Shown one piece after another: positions 25,672-35,429 of a stretch of 64,000 nucleotides of DNA. The stretch spans positions 930,001 to 994,000 of the forward strand of contig CAWABB010000001.1 in assembly GCA_963780165.1 (NCBI GenBank). Direction: 5' to 3'. The notes beneath the pieces were generated by a model. That model worked only from the letters and a program-made list of their open reading frames with translations, was not told where the DNA came from and did no database searches. Origin of the DNA: CAWABB01 sp963780165. Its GTDB lineage: Bacteria > Bacteroidota > Ignavibacteria > UBA10030 > UBA6906. The position numbers and the translations under genes are program-made. How positions within the stretch are numbered: the stretch's first letter is position 1; each line of letters starts with the position of its first letter.

Positions 25672-25682
25672 GGAGTTTCTCA

Positions 25683-27154
25683 CTAGCGGACGTCGTACGA
25701 TCGGAATTTGAGCCAGCAACCTGCTCCGGCGAGGACCGTCATCCCAACCAGAATGAGCATATCAGGAACGGCCTCTCCTATTCTCTCCGATGGCAGTGGT
25801 GGTGCGAGGACGGCCAGAAGTCGGCTCTTGTCCAGGCTCGGGGCACCGGTTCCTCCTGCTAGCCATGGTAATCGAGCGGTTCCCCCCATAGGGACGCACA
25901 ACCCACTTGCTGTACCACTCCCTGGTCACCTGATCCTGGAAGTCGCGAGCGAAGGCGAGGCTTCGCTCCCATTCATTCGGGCCTGTGCCGGCCAGCGTGG
26001 TGGCAAGCAACGAGAATGTTCCCACGGGGGAGAGTCGTGTCAGGAAGGACGCCGTCTCCTGTTGGGAGCGATATGCCGCTTCGCGCGTCGAATCCAGAAT
26101 CCGCCATTGGGCCTGAATTCCTGATTCATGTGATGCTTCGATTCCTGCGAGTGCTTTCTCATACTCATCGTGCGCCGTCTTCAGGTCGCCCGTGAGAAGC
26201 TCAGGGACGATCATGTCCAGTGTGTCTGCATCGAATCCATGGCGGCTCAAGACACTTCGGTAGAGGGAATCCACAGCCTCTCGGAAGCGAAGATCGTTGG
26301 AGGTCTTGATGAGGCGCTTTTCCATCTCCACGACATGGTGGGGCGTCGCGGGGTAGACAATCTGGGCGATCATCGGAGCCATGCGCGGGAGAGCGAGGAC
26401 CAGGAACACCCACAGGAAGACGAGGAGCACGACCGCAACGCCAGGCCTGTGAGCGAACATGGAGACGAACGTCCCGAGCAGGAAGAGGAGGAACAGCAGT
26501 GCGAACACGGAGAGGACCGCAAGCAGCAGCTGCGGGAGCTGCCCCTCGAGATGGGCCCGGACGATCGGTGACCCGACCATAATGCCCAGCCCGAGAATCA
26601 GTCCGGCGGCAACCGGGAGAGCGAATGCGAAATAGCTCCCAAGGAGTTTCGCGGAGAGGATCGAGCCTCGAGATGCACCCGTTGAGACCAGCAATCGCAG
26701 CGTCCCTTCCTCCTTCTCCCTCGTGATCATCCCATGGACGAACACGAATGCGAGCAGGGAAAGCACGATGCCGGTCAGGAAGAGGAGGTCTGTGGAATCG
26801 GCGGACTGCGGAGGAGGGATCGGCTGGCTGATTCTCGGACAGTACCGTGAAGAGGCCATCTCGAGAGGTTTGGATACGGGAAGGGAGGGCCGGCTCTATG
26901 CCCCTGAAGAGAATCCCGAGGACCGACGGCGGCCTAAACGCCTCGGCAACAAGGTCAGCACGGAGTCCAGCGGTTTCGGTCTGTGTCCTGTAGACGTCGA
27001 CCAGTTCCTCATGGTATCGGATCCTATGCTCATAGCTGCGGGTATTGACGAACGTAGAAAGTGGGATGAGTGTGCACGAAACCAGGACGACGACAAGGAA
27101 GCGGACGCTTCTCAGCGCTTCACGGAATTCCTTCTCTGCGAGTGCTCGGACCAT
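25683..27154 (-). pseudogene. ABC-2/DUF3526-type permease with two frameshifts
   Basis: Three frames join: MVRALAEKEFREALRSVRFLVVVLVSC... (27154 to about 26800), SADSTDLLFLTGIVLSLLAFVFVHGMITREKEEGT... (to about 25880), and PSERIGEAVPDMLILVGMTVLAGAGCWLKFRSYDVR (to 25683). Six or so helices flank a large extracytoplasmic domain (about 26330-25900), as in DUF3526 permeases. EKEEGTLRLLVS is the ABC-2 coupling helix. It opens the minus-strand series and is preceded by the 42-bp palindrome. Confidence 0.7.
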
Positions 27155-27267
27155 GTGGGGGCTCCATGGTGTGGGAGAGTCGAATCGTATGGCCCCCAGT
27201 AATGCAGACCTCGTGCCAGAATTGAATTGCGTGAATTTGAACAAAAAAGGGGGGCCGAACAGAGAAA

Positions 27268-27309
27268 GTGTGCAGCCGCCTTCACACTGGTGTGAAGCTC
27301 CCTGCACAC
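27268..27309. promoter_or_regulatory. 42-bp nested palindrome upstream of the ABC operon
   Basis: GTGTGCAG - 4 nt - CTTCACAC - 2 nt - GTGTGAAG - 4 nt - CTGCACAC: both arm pairs are perfect inverted repeats. It lies 114 nt before the permease start. No U-run follows, so an operator for two stacked dimers is more likely than a terminator. The rest of 27155-27838 shows no gene. Confidence 0.7.
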
Positions 27310-27838
27310 AGGCAGGAGAATACTCGTTCGATCCTTGCGTGGGGGGTGACGACCTCGGAGCAGACTGACGATGTGGTCAGGATTCCGAGGGACCAGATCC
27401 GCTCGATGACCTGCGGCTTAGGAAGCCGTGTGCGTCACCAAAACCGGCCGAATGCAGTTCGATTGGAGGGATTTCTCCGCCGCTCGTGACGCCTGCGTTA
27501 GCAGACTGTTAGCAGACGAACTGTGTTTCATTGTAGCGTGCGTCGATCCGAATGTCAACCATCGGAAGTGTGAATTGATCGGACGAGGTGCCAACTGGCG
27601 TGGGCTCCAATGGAGTAGACATCTGTGGCCCACCGAGGCTTCACCGTTGCGAGCAGGATACAGACACACGTCGCAGGCATCGTTGCCCGGGCCGTATGAT
27701 GCAACTCCGAGGCGAGGATTGTAGAGTAGAACAAAAGTGTAGTGGTGCACAGGTCATGTGAGCCCTCACCGTTTCTCCCCTTTCGGGCGAGTGTCCCGCT
27801 CAAGCCGACCATCACTCTATTGCCTTTTGAGCCCTCAT

Positions 27839-27875
27839 CGCACCGGACATGAGGTTTTCCCTCATCCGGCGCTCC
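27839..27875 (-). ncRNA. Group II intron domain-V-like hairpin
   Basis: On minus, GCGCCGGA-TGAGG-GAAA-ACCTCA-TG-TCCGGTGCG folds as a 34-nt hairpin with a GAAA loop and a two-nt bulge, as in group II domain V. It follows the maturase remnant. Confidence 0.6.
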
Positions 27876-27892
27876 TGAAGAGTTGACACACT

Positions 27893-28250
27893 TGGGTTAG
27901 AGCCGCACGACGTGGTAGTCGTAGAACAGGCCCAGCTGACCGTACAGATATTGCGAGGTCAGTTTCCCGAAGCCATATCCACGTTTGCCGCGACGTCGCC
28001 AGATGACATGCCGGACCCGGAATCCACAAAGCGGGCCAGCTTGCGGAACCATGCCGATCCATGACCCAGGCGGAAGTACCCATCCATCCCCGCAAGTATC
28101 GGTTCAGGTTCTGCACCTGATCCTTGACACGGAGCGGGATCGAGTGATGTACATACCGCCTGACCGTCGCGCGGAACCTGGCCTGGCTCCGCGGACTCGG
28201 ATAGACCAGTATCAACCGTGTGCCCGTCTTTCTGCTCTGACATTGTGGAA
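27893..28250 (-). pseudogene. C-terminal remnant of a group II intron reverse transcriptase/maturase
   Basis: Minus frames read RKTGTRLILVYPSPRSQARF...VKDQVQNLNRYLRGWMG, then (after a shift) GYFRLGHGSAWFRKLARFVD, then RVRHVIWRRRGKRGYGFGKLTSQYLYGQLGLFYDYHVVRL and stop. LNxYLRGWxGYF and the final LYxxLGLFYDY are typical of maturase C-termini. The RT domain is absent. The first part is overlapped in another frame by the subtilase gene, which has lost its own stop. Confidence 0.75.
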
Positions 28251-31200
28251 CCGGAAGCCGACTTCAACAACAGAAGCCTCCTCGCCTGCACAAAGTCCCC
28301 TGCATGCAGCCTGTACAAATACATTCCACTGGCCAGTCCCGAAGCGTCGAACACTGCTTCGTGATAGCCGGCCTCCTGTTCCCCTTGGACAAGTGTCGCC
28401 ACCTTCTGGCCGAGCGTGTTGAAAACTGTAAGCATCACATGTGATCGACTCGGTAGACCGTAGCGAATTGTGGTCAATGGATTGAAGGGATTGGGATAAT
28501 TCTGTGCCAGCTGAAAATCATCCGGCAAGAGGCGACGCGGAGGTTGTGAGACCGTAGTGGTACGTGCAGGCGTGTAGCGCAAAATCTCCCCTTGATTGGT
28601 GACAAACCAACCACTATTGGTATCGGCAAACGAGATTTGCACTGGGTACCCTAAGAAAGGGTCAAACGTCGGCTGGTGTGACAAGGTTGATCCATCGTCG
28701 TCCGTACGATAGGGGCCATCGGCGTTGACGAGCCATGCCGAACGCGATCCGGGGGCATAACATACTTTGATTGACGAAGTCCTCAGCAGAGTTGCTGTGG
28801 GCTCCCATGTCGCCCCACCGTCCAAGGACCGACCGAGCCAACCATCCGTGGTTCCTACCAGCCCGGTGCTGTTGTCTCGAAACGAAACAGTTCGGGCGAT
28901 GGCCCCAACAGATGGCCCGTACGACCAGGCGCTGCCACCATTGGTCGTGCGCCACACCCAACGGATAGTTGCAAACCATACATGATCTGGATCGGTAGCC
29001 CAGAACGAGTTGGTTACACCATATTCACCGGACTCGCGAACAGGCTCGTTGGGGAGGTGCACCCAGTCTATTCCGCCATTGCTCGTCCGAAGCATGACGA
29101 ACTGGTTTCCCACACGGGGTTCTCCCAGCGCATAGCCATTGCTGGCATCGAAGAACCAGATCCCGTCCATCGACAAGCTCTGATTCCCCGGATACGTCTG
29201 TTGTGACCATGAAGACCCACCGTTTGTCGTTGCGTAGATTCTTCCATCCCAGTTAGCCAGCCACGCGCGGTCGGCGTCAACTGCGGTTATGGACAGCCTG
29301 TCCCACCAGATTCCTGTCGGGCCCGGGCCAGGCGTCGGGAGATTGCCCGTCACATCAGCCCAGGTCGTCCCGCCATCGGTTGTTCTGACAACCAGAGGAC
29401 GATACGGAGCCGGCAACCTTCCACCGGCACTCCAGGCGATATTGTTGTTGACTGCCTTCACCGAGTACAGGAAACTGGACGGCAGGCTCACTTGTGTGTA
29501 CCATAATCCTGTGGAGGCAAATGCGTGCGCTCTGAAGGTACGCGCATCCCTGTCATTCACATTGTATGCCCACTCTAGCTTCACGATGACGTTGTGCTCT
29601 GACGAAAGGCTCCCCATTCTGAATTTGAAATCGGGCAGCGCAGTCTCCTGTCCGGAGTCGAGCCTCGCGATTATCGCGCTCCCCTGCAGAATCTGGAGTG
29701 CAGGATCAGTCGAGCTCGCAGCAAAGGAGAGACCCTGAGCAGGGGTGGCTTGCGTGTTCTTCACCACCGTACTGAGCACCAGGGTATCCCCCTCCAGAGC
29801 GAATGTCCTTCCCGTCAGGTTGTAGAGGCTTGAACTCACAATCTGAATACTTGCATGCGTCTCGGAAAGTGCTCGTCCGAAGTTGACCCTCCCGTGTCCC
29901 AGCGACCCGGCAACGCCGGCGTTGCTAGCATCAATGGGGTCCGCCGTAATCCGGATCTGTCCGGCAATCTGTTCCGGCTTCCATTCTGGATGCGCGGCAA
30001 TCAGTAGCCCTGCGAGCCCTGCCACAAGCGGGCTTGAACTTGACGTGCCCTGATCAGTCCCGTATAGGCCGTTGTTCAATGCAACGCGGATGCGCACGCC
30101 AGGCGCGAATACTGAAACATTCACGCCATAATCCGTGAAAGGCGCAATCGCGTCGGACGTGTCCATCGTTGCCCCGACCGAGAGGACATGGTCATACGCG
30201 GCGGGGTAGTACGGGACGTCATCGACATTGAGCGTTGAGTTCCCCGCTGCAGCGACGACAAGCGCTCCTTTCTGTGTCGCGGCGGTGATAACATCCTGTT
30301 CCATTTGCGAATAGGTTCCCGTTCCATCCGCGCGACCCCAGCTGCAGTTGATGACGCGTGCGCCCATTGCAGCCGCATAGGCAATACCCTCGAAACCGTA
30401 GAGAACCCGATTATCAGCGGATGGGTCCGCTGCGCACACCGCCATGATCCGGCAGTTCCAGCTCGTCCCTGCCATTCCTCGACCGTTGTTGGTTACCGCC
30501 CCGAACGCGCTGGCTGTCTTTGTCCCATGGTCTGCGTTACCTGGCAGGAGTCCACGGGGGATATTTGTGTTGTTCGTAAAATTCCAACCGACGACATCAT
30601 CAACGTAGCCGTTGTGATCATCATCGATGCTATTGAGATCGCCTGCCGGGGCGGGAAACTGCTGGAAGATCCCATCATGGTTCAGGTCCTCGATGGGATT
30701 AATCCAGATGTTCTGCTTAAGATCCGGGTGCTGCCAGTTTGTCCCGCCATCTATGGTGGCAATCACGACATCAGCACTTCCCTTCTGCAGCGCCCAGCCA
30801 GAGGGAACATTCATACGGTCAAAATAGACCTGTTGAATCGTCAGATAATCTGAATCGTTGGGGACGTCGCACGTATAGTTGTAGTATTTCGGCTCTGCAT
30901 ACTCCACCTGGGGCAAGTCTGCGAGGCGTGCTGCGACCTCCACCGGATTCATGCCGGAGGGGATTGTGGCAAAATGGATCTGCGAGAGATCAACCCTTCC
31001 CTTTGCAGCCTCAGCGTCATTCAAGGAGACGGTCATAGGAAACGCGCGTGCAAGCGAAGTCACTCCGAGGTCAGAAAAGGCACTCAACAAAGGGTCGGCA
31101 CATTGCACAACTGGACCCTCGGCGATTGAAATCGAGTGCCTGAGTTTGACTACAACGATACCCAGAACAACGTCATTCGAAGATACCCCGACTTGCCGGT

Positions 31201-31399
31201 TCTGGAATCGCGTATTCCGCGCATCGTCCCCCACAGCGGCCTGACTCAGAGGTATTGAGGCCAGCAGGGGCATCAAGAACATCAGAAGCGCCAGACCGAT
31301 GGCGTTTCGACGTCGGGGGCTTATTAGGGGGCAGAGCTTCGTGTTTGGAGACGACAATTTGGGGCATGTCGGAAAGAAACTGAACACTCGGCGCTTCAT
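27959..31399 (-). CDS. Secreted subtilisin-like (S8) peptidase with BNR/YCF48-like repeats and type IX sorting domain
   Basis: ATG at 31399 (GGAG upstream) gives about 1146 residues. There is a long basic leader plus hydrophobic segment (GLALLMFLMPLLASIPLSQA), then a propeptide-like region and an S8 domain with the triad Asp in ATIDGGTNWQHPDL, His in DHGTKTASAFGA, Asn in AAAGNSTL and Ser in GTSSSSPLVAGL. Sequence around VVRTTDGGTTWADV and TNGGSSWSQQ marks BNR-type propeller repeats. The sorting domain (QNYPNPFNPLTTIRYGLP) ends FVQARRLLLLK. Another ~85 residues follow because the frame runs into the group II intron remnant; this tail would mask the C-terminal sorting signal. Confidence 0.85.
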   Translation of the reverse strand: MKRRVFSFFPTCPKLSSPNTKLCPLISPRRRNAIGLALLMFLMPLLASIPLSQAAVGDDARNTRFQNRQVGVSSNDVVLGIVVVKLRHSISIAEGPVVQCADPLLSAFSDLGVTSLARAFPMTVSLNDAEAAKGRVDLSQIHFATIPSGMNPVEVAARLADLPQVEYAEPKYYNYTCDVPNDSDYLTIQQVYFDRMNVPSGWALQKGSADVVIATIDGGTNWQHPDLKQNIWINPIEDLNHDGIFQQFPAPAGDLNSIDDDHNGYVDDVVGWNFTNNTNIPRGLLPGNADHGTKTASAFGAVTNNGRGMAGTSWNCRIMAVCAADPSADNRVLYGFEGIAYAAAMGARVINCSWGRADGTGTYSQMEQDVITAATQKGALVVAAAGNSTLNVDDVPYYPAAYDHVLSVGATMDTSDAIAPFTDYGVNVSVFAPGVRIRVALNNGLYGTDQGTSSSSPLVAGLAGLLIAAHPEWKPEQIAGQIRITADPIDASNAGVAGSLGHGRVNFGRALSETHASIQIVSSSLYNLTGRTFALEGDTLVLSTVVKNTQATPAQGLSFAASSTDPALQILQGSAIIARLDSGQETALPDFKFRMGSLSSEHNVIVKLEWAYNVNDRDARTFRAHAFASTGLWYTQVSLPSSFLYSVKAVNNNIAWSAGGRLPAPYRPLVVRTTDGGTTWADVTGNLPTPGPGPTGIWWDRLSITAVDADRAWLANWDGRIYATTNGGSSWSQQTYPGNQSLSMDGIWFFDASNGYALGEPRVGNQFVMLRTSNGGIDWVHLPNEPVRESGEYGVTNSFWATDPDHVWFATIRWVWRTTNGGSAWSYGPSVGAIARTVSFRDNSTGLVGTTDGWLGRSLDGGATWEPTATLLRTSSIKVCYAPGSRSAWLVNADGPYRTDDDGSTLSHQPTFDPFLGYPVQISFADTNSGWFVTNQGEILRYTPARTTTVSQPPRRLLPDDFQLAQNYPNPFNPLTTIRYGLPSRSHVMLTVFNTLGQKVATLVQGEQEAGYHEAVFDASGLASGMYLYRLHAGDFVQARRLLLLKSASGSTMSEQKDGHTVDTGLSESAEPGQVPRDGQAVCTSLDPAPCQGSGAEPEPILAGMDGYFRLGHGSAWFRKLARFVDSGSGMSSGDVAANVDMASGN

Positions 31400-31463
31400 A
31401 GGGTACTTCTCCGTGCATGAGCGCATGTGCCCAAATGGGCCACTTGAACTACGAGGCTCTCAG

Positions 31464-31550
31464 GCCAGGGGGTCGTCGGGGTGGGCTCTATAGCGGAGGA
31501 ACTGGATCAGGGTCCATCAGCGGCGACCCTTCGGCTGGGGAAACCGTCAG
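31464..31550. repeat. Dispersed ~80-bp intergenic repeat, copy B
   Basis: It shares CCAGGGGGTCGTCGGGGT, GGCTCTATAGCGG and GGATCAGGGTCCA with copies A or C. It lies 65 bp upstream of the subtilase start. The interval 31551-31943 shows no convincing gene. Confidence 0.6.
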
Positions 31551-31943
31551 GCGCCAAGACAACGTGTGACCGGAATATCCCTCAGGCAACACGAAATAGC
31601 AAGGCCGCGATCGCGGCCAAGGGCATTGACGGATCTCGAGTTGCATTCCTAGCGTGATTGTTAGCATGCAGGCTCGACAAACGCTGAAAGGGGGCGAACG
31701 GAGTACACTTGCGGCTGGACAGACCGCGGGTCGAACGGTTTGTAGGAAGACGCGACGTATGATGGAGAGCAGTCGGGCAGAGTGCGTGGTGGAGTACCTG
31801 CAGATTAGGAAGCCGCAGGTGGGGGCCACCGCAGGGGGAGGGGGCCAAGCCAATACCAGCTGCCTGCCGCCTAAGACAAGGAACTCTTGTACCCTTCGAA
31901 TGCCTGAAGGATAATTGCCGTGCAACAACGGAATAGCCTCTCG

Positions 31944-33359
31944 CTAATGGGCATCGCGCTGGAGGGCAGGCTCATTCGGGTCAACAATCGAGTACTTCTC
32001 GAGCTTTGTGTAGAGTGTGCGACGGCTTGTGTGTAGGAGTTCGGCTGCTGCAGACTTATTCCACCCGGTCTTCTCCAGGGCTTCCGTTATCAGCCTTCGC
32101 TCGGTTTCATCAGCACTCAGGCGTACCTGGTGCTCAAGCCCAACACCTTCGGGCGCACCTCCTGACGACATCCTGGCCGGCAGCGTTTCTGCAATATCTC
32201 TGGCTTCCAGCGTTTCGGTCTCCGCAAAGACCATCGCCCGCTGTATGACGTGATCAAGCTCCCGGATGTTGCCAGGCCAGGAATAGCCGCGCAGCAATTC
32301 GATTGCTTCGTCGCTGATGAATCGAACCTTGCTGCCAAGTCCGGCGGAGGCTCGGAGAATCACACTGTTAGCGTAAGTCGCAATGTCCTCTGAATGCATC
32401 CGCAACGGTGGGACGGATATACGTATCAGGTTCAGGCGATGATACAGATCCTGCCGGAACTTGCCTCCTCTTGTAAGATTCTCAAGGGATCGGTTGGAGG
32501 CTGCAACGATGCGGACATCTGCCATGAACGACCGGGTGCCGCCAACGCGGTCGACTGTGTGTTCCTGCAGCACCCGGAGAAGCTTCCCCTGGATGTCGGG
32601 CAAGAGTTCCGAGACCTCGTCCAGGAACAGTGTACCGCCATTTGCCTGCTCGAACTTGCCAGCCCGGGTGTCGGTGGCGTCCGTGAAGGCTCCCTTCTCG
32701 TGGCCGAAGAACTCGCTCTCGGCAAGGTGAACGGGAATCGCCGCACAGTTCACGACGACGAATGGTCCGGCCCTGCGTTTGCTGTGGAAATGGATAGCCC
32801 TTGCGGCGAGCTCCTTCCCGACCCCAGTCTCCCCTTCGATCAGCACCGTAGCATTGGTATCTGCGATGCGCACTATCTGGTGGCGCAGATCCTGCATCAG
32901 AGCGCTATCGCCCAGGATTCTCTCGATGCCCTCTCCAACGTTCAGGCGGGTCTTCAGCTCGTGCACCTGCTCGCTCAGCAGAGCCCGCTCCACTGCGCGG
33001 CGGACCACTAGCAGAAGCTGCTCGTTGTCAAAGGGTTTGGTGAGATAGTCGTACGCACCGGCCTTCATAGCTTGAACCGCAGACTGTATAGACCCATGGG
33101 CGGTCAGGATCACACAGATGATGCCTGGAAGCCGCTCCTTCAGCCGTTGGATTGTCTCGATGCCGTCCATCCGGGGCATCTGGAGATCGACGATTGCTAC
33201 GTGGGGCCTGAACGACTGAAGTGCTTCGAGGGCCTCTCCCCCGCTGCCTGCGCCCAACACTTCGAAACCTTGAGGTTCAAGCAGGGTCGTGAGCAGCAGC
33301 CGAATCGACTTTTCGTCGTCGACAAGAAGTACGCGGCCGGTGGATGGTGCCGGCGTCAT
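31944..33359 (-). CDS. NtrC-family response regulator
   Basis: The 471-residue protein has a receiver domain (phospho-acceptor Asp in HVAIVDLQMPRMDG, about residue 57; Thr/Lys in LTAHGS and YLTKPF), a sigma-54 AAA domain (Walker A GETGVGKE, Walker B GGTLFLDE) and a Fis-type HTH (EKTGWNKSAAAELLHTSRRTLYTKLEKY). The sigma-54 contact loop reads GAFTDA where GAFTGA is usual. It overlaps the kinase gene by 4 nt (ATGA), forming a two-component operon. Confidence 0.9.
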   Translation of the reverse strand: MTPAPSTGRVLLVDDEKSIRLLLTTLLEPQGFEVLGAGSGGEALEALQSFRPHVAIVDLQMPRMDGIETIQRLKERLPGIICVILTAHGSIQSAVQAMKAGAYDYLTKPFDNEQLLLVVRRAVERALLSEQVHELKTRLNVGEGIERILGDSALMQDLRHQIVRIADTNATVLIEGETGVGKELAARAIHFHSKRRAGPFVVVNCAAIPVHLAESEFFGHEKGAFTDATDTRAGKFEQANGGTLFLDEVSELLPDIQGKLLRVLQEHTVDRVGGTRSFMADVRIVAASNRSLENLTRGGKFRQDLYHRLNLIRISVPPLRMHSEDIATYANSVILRASAGLGSKVRFISDEAIELLRGYSWPGNIRELDHVIQRAMVFAETETLEARDIAETLPARMSSGGAPEGVGLEHQVRLSADETERRLITEALEKTGWNKSAAAELLHTSRRTLYTKLEKYSIVDPNEPALQRDAH

Positions 33360-34661
33360 GACGGGTGGCCGCTGGATAGTCCGTTCGACGGGCCGTCACG
33401 TGGGAGTATTACGGTCACCGTGGTTCCGTGATTGCTGGAATCCGTACTGCTCTCAATCGAGATCTCGCCTCCGTGGCGTGCGATGATGCCGTAGCAGATC
33501 GAAAGGCCGAGCCCTGTGCCTTCTTCTTTGGTCGTGAAGAATGGATCGAAAACCCTGGCGCGGTTCTCAGGGGCAATCCCCTCGCCCGAGTCTGCTATCC
33601 GAATCACCACCGCAGGCCCGGCTTCGGCTCGTGCGGTGTGCGCCTGACCTTCGACAATGGACATTCGGAGTTGTCCGCCGTCGGGCATGGCCTGAATGGC
33701 GTTCCAGAGGATATTGAGCAGCGCTTGCTGCAGTTGCGAGCGGTCACCGATGACCACCGTATCGGCTGGGTACTCAGGATCCAACTTTGAATCAATACTC
33801 CTCTTCCTCAGTTCCGGCTCAAGCAGAAGCATCGATTGGCTGATGAGCTCGGCGACGGAGAACCCTGTCACCTCCAGCCGCGACGTTTTGCTAAGTGACA
33901 GTAGGCCCTTGAGAATAGTGTCGATTCTGTCGGCTTCGAGGAGAGCTGTCTCCATGAGCTGGCGACGTCCGGGCGGGACCTCATCTGTGGCCAGCTGGAC
34001 TGCTCCTCGTATGAGCGTGAGGGGGTTGCGGATCTCGTGGGCTGCGCCGGCGGCGAGCTCTCCCACTGTGGCAAGCTTGTCCGCCAGGAAGAGCTTCTTG
34101 AGGGCGCCATCTGAGACATCGCGCGCGAAGGCGTAGTCGAGAGACGAAGCCGCCTGGCGCGCTATTGCGGAGAGGTCCTGCAGGTCTGAGGGACTGTACT
34201 CGAGATCCATCGGTCCTGGGCCCAAGGTGGAGGAGACCCACGAGGCGATCAGCGGCGTACATAGGTACGACAAGGCAGATTCCCCGGGATGAAAGGCGGT
34301 CCCTCTCGCCTGGAGTCAGGAAGCCTCGAAGGTCCTGCTCTCCCGAGAGGACGGCCGGGACCTGATTGAGGGCAAGCCAGCCTGCAAGGCGGTCGGACGG
34401 TGCGAAGTCGAGTGAGGGCGACGGGTGTCCCTCTGCAGGCTTGGCGTTCCGTTCGACAAACCGACCGGTGATTGGCTCCAGGAGGGAGACAGCTGCCGAG
34501 GAAGCGTGGAAGGACTCTTTGACGGCGGAGTGAAGGTACAGAAGGATCTGGTCTGCGCCTGCCAGTCTGCCCAGGGCGTCGATCAATTCGCTTGTGGCAA
34601 CGCGACGGGCCGGGTCACCGCGCAGCCGCAGTCTGGACAGGAGCTTCTCGAAGTCTGCCAT
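33356..34661 (-). pseudogene. GAF-domain sensor histidine kinase, one frameshift
   Basis: The frame 34661-34210 encodes a GAF-like sensor (ADQILLYLHSAVKESFHASSAAVSLLEP...LVVPMYAADRLVGLLHLGP). The frame 34273-33356 gives the kinase: H-box ELAAGAAHEIRNPLTLIRG, N-box LLNILWNAIQAMPDGG, G1 IADSGEGI and G2 GTGLGLSI. The shift is near 34210-34225. There is no transmembrane segment, so sensing is cytosolic. Partner of the NtrC-type regulator. Confidence 0.8.
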
Positions 34662-34734
34662 TTATGGCCAACCAGTGGGTGGGCGTTTGCGGAAAATAGC
34701 AGAGGAATTGCGGAGAAGCAAACGTCTTGGTTTC

Positions 34735-35340
34735 TCAGCCGATGACTTGAAGAGATGACGGTGGTTCATCCGGTTCGTCGATCGCAGGGATCTTTCGCAT
34801 CCACACCAACTGACGAGCAGCAGACGATACTCCTCCCACGGCAACACCTACGACAAAGAGAGAGGCGGAGCAGGCTGCAAGAAGGATGAGAAACATAGAG
34901 AGTGCAAAATAGCGCCCCATTTGCATGAGATAGCCGGTGCGCTGATGCAAATATATCTTCCCGTGAAGGCCATGCCGCCCAGCTCTATATCCAAGGAGGT
35001 TGCCCAAATGGGTCGTATCCACAATCAGGTAGAGACCCCACACATAGCCGAGCAATAGAGGACGCCAATCCTGTGGAATCCACGCAAGCGCGACTGTGAC
35101 AATCAAAGTCATAATAAGCGCAGGAATGAGCTGCCTGGGTTCAAGAAGTCGCCTCGCCTTGACCGTTGACTGGAGTTTTGGATTGCCCTCGATTGTGTTG
35201 ACCGGATAGCTTTGGTAATGCTCGGCGTAGTGGAGTTGGCGTTCCCGTTCCTGCAGGATGGTGAGCAGCCAATCGACCCACGCCAAAAGGAATGTGACAA
35301 CACCGGCAATCCAGGGGTAAGAAGAGAACCAGTCAATCAT
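34735..35340 (-). CDS. Uncharacterised membrane protein
   Basis: The 201-residue protein has four or five hydrophobic helices (about 10-30, 70-90, 95-112, 145-175) separated by basic loops (QERERQLHYAEHYQSYP, HGKIYLHQRTGYLMQ). ATG at 35340 with GAGG 7 nt upstream is preferred over the upstream MMRFD start. Not recognised as a known family. Confidence 0.65.
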   Translation of the reverse strand: MIDWFSSYPWIAGVVTFLLAWVDWLLTILQERERQLHYAEHYQSYPVNTIEGNPKLQSTVKARRLLEPRQLIPALIMTLIVTVALAWIPQDWRPLLLGYVWGLYLIVDTTHLGNLLGYRAGRHGLHGKIYLHQRTGYLMQMGRYFALSMFLILLAACSASLFVVGVAVGGVSSAARQLVWMRKIPAIDEPDEPPSSLQVIG

Positions 35341-35429
35341 GTCAAACCTCATCACAAGGCGAAACAGTGGTTATCTCGTGCCGCAAAACGCCTTATCAAA
35401 ATGAATCTTTCCTTGCGCCTAATGTCCTT

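Noticed and set aside
27428..27724. 98-codon plus frame in the gap before the subtilase
   Set aside because: There is no domain pattern or good ribosome site, and it lies in a region with no sign of coding constraint.
31488..31928. 146-codon minus frame upstream of the NtrC-type gene region
   Set aside because: It runs through the dispersed repeat and has no domain-like pattern or good start.
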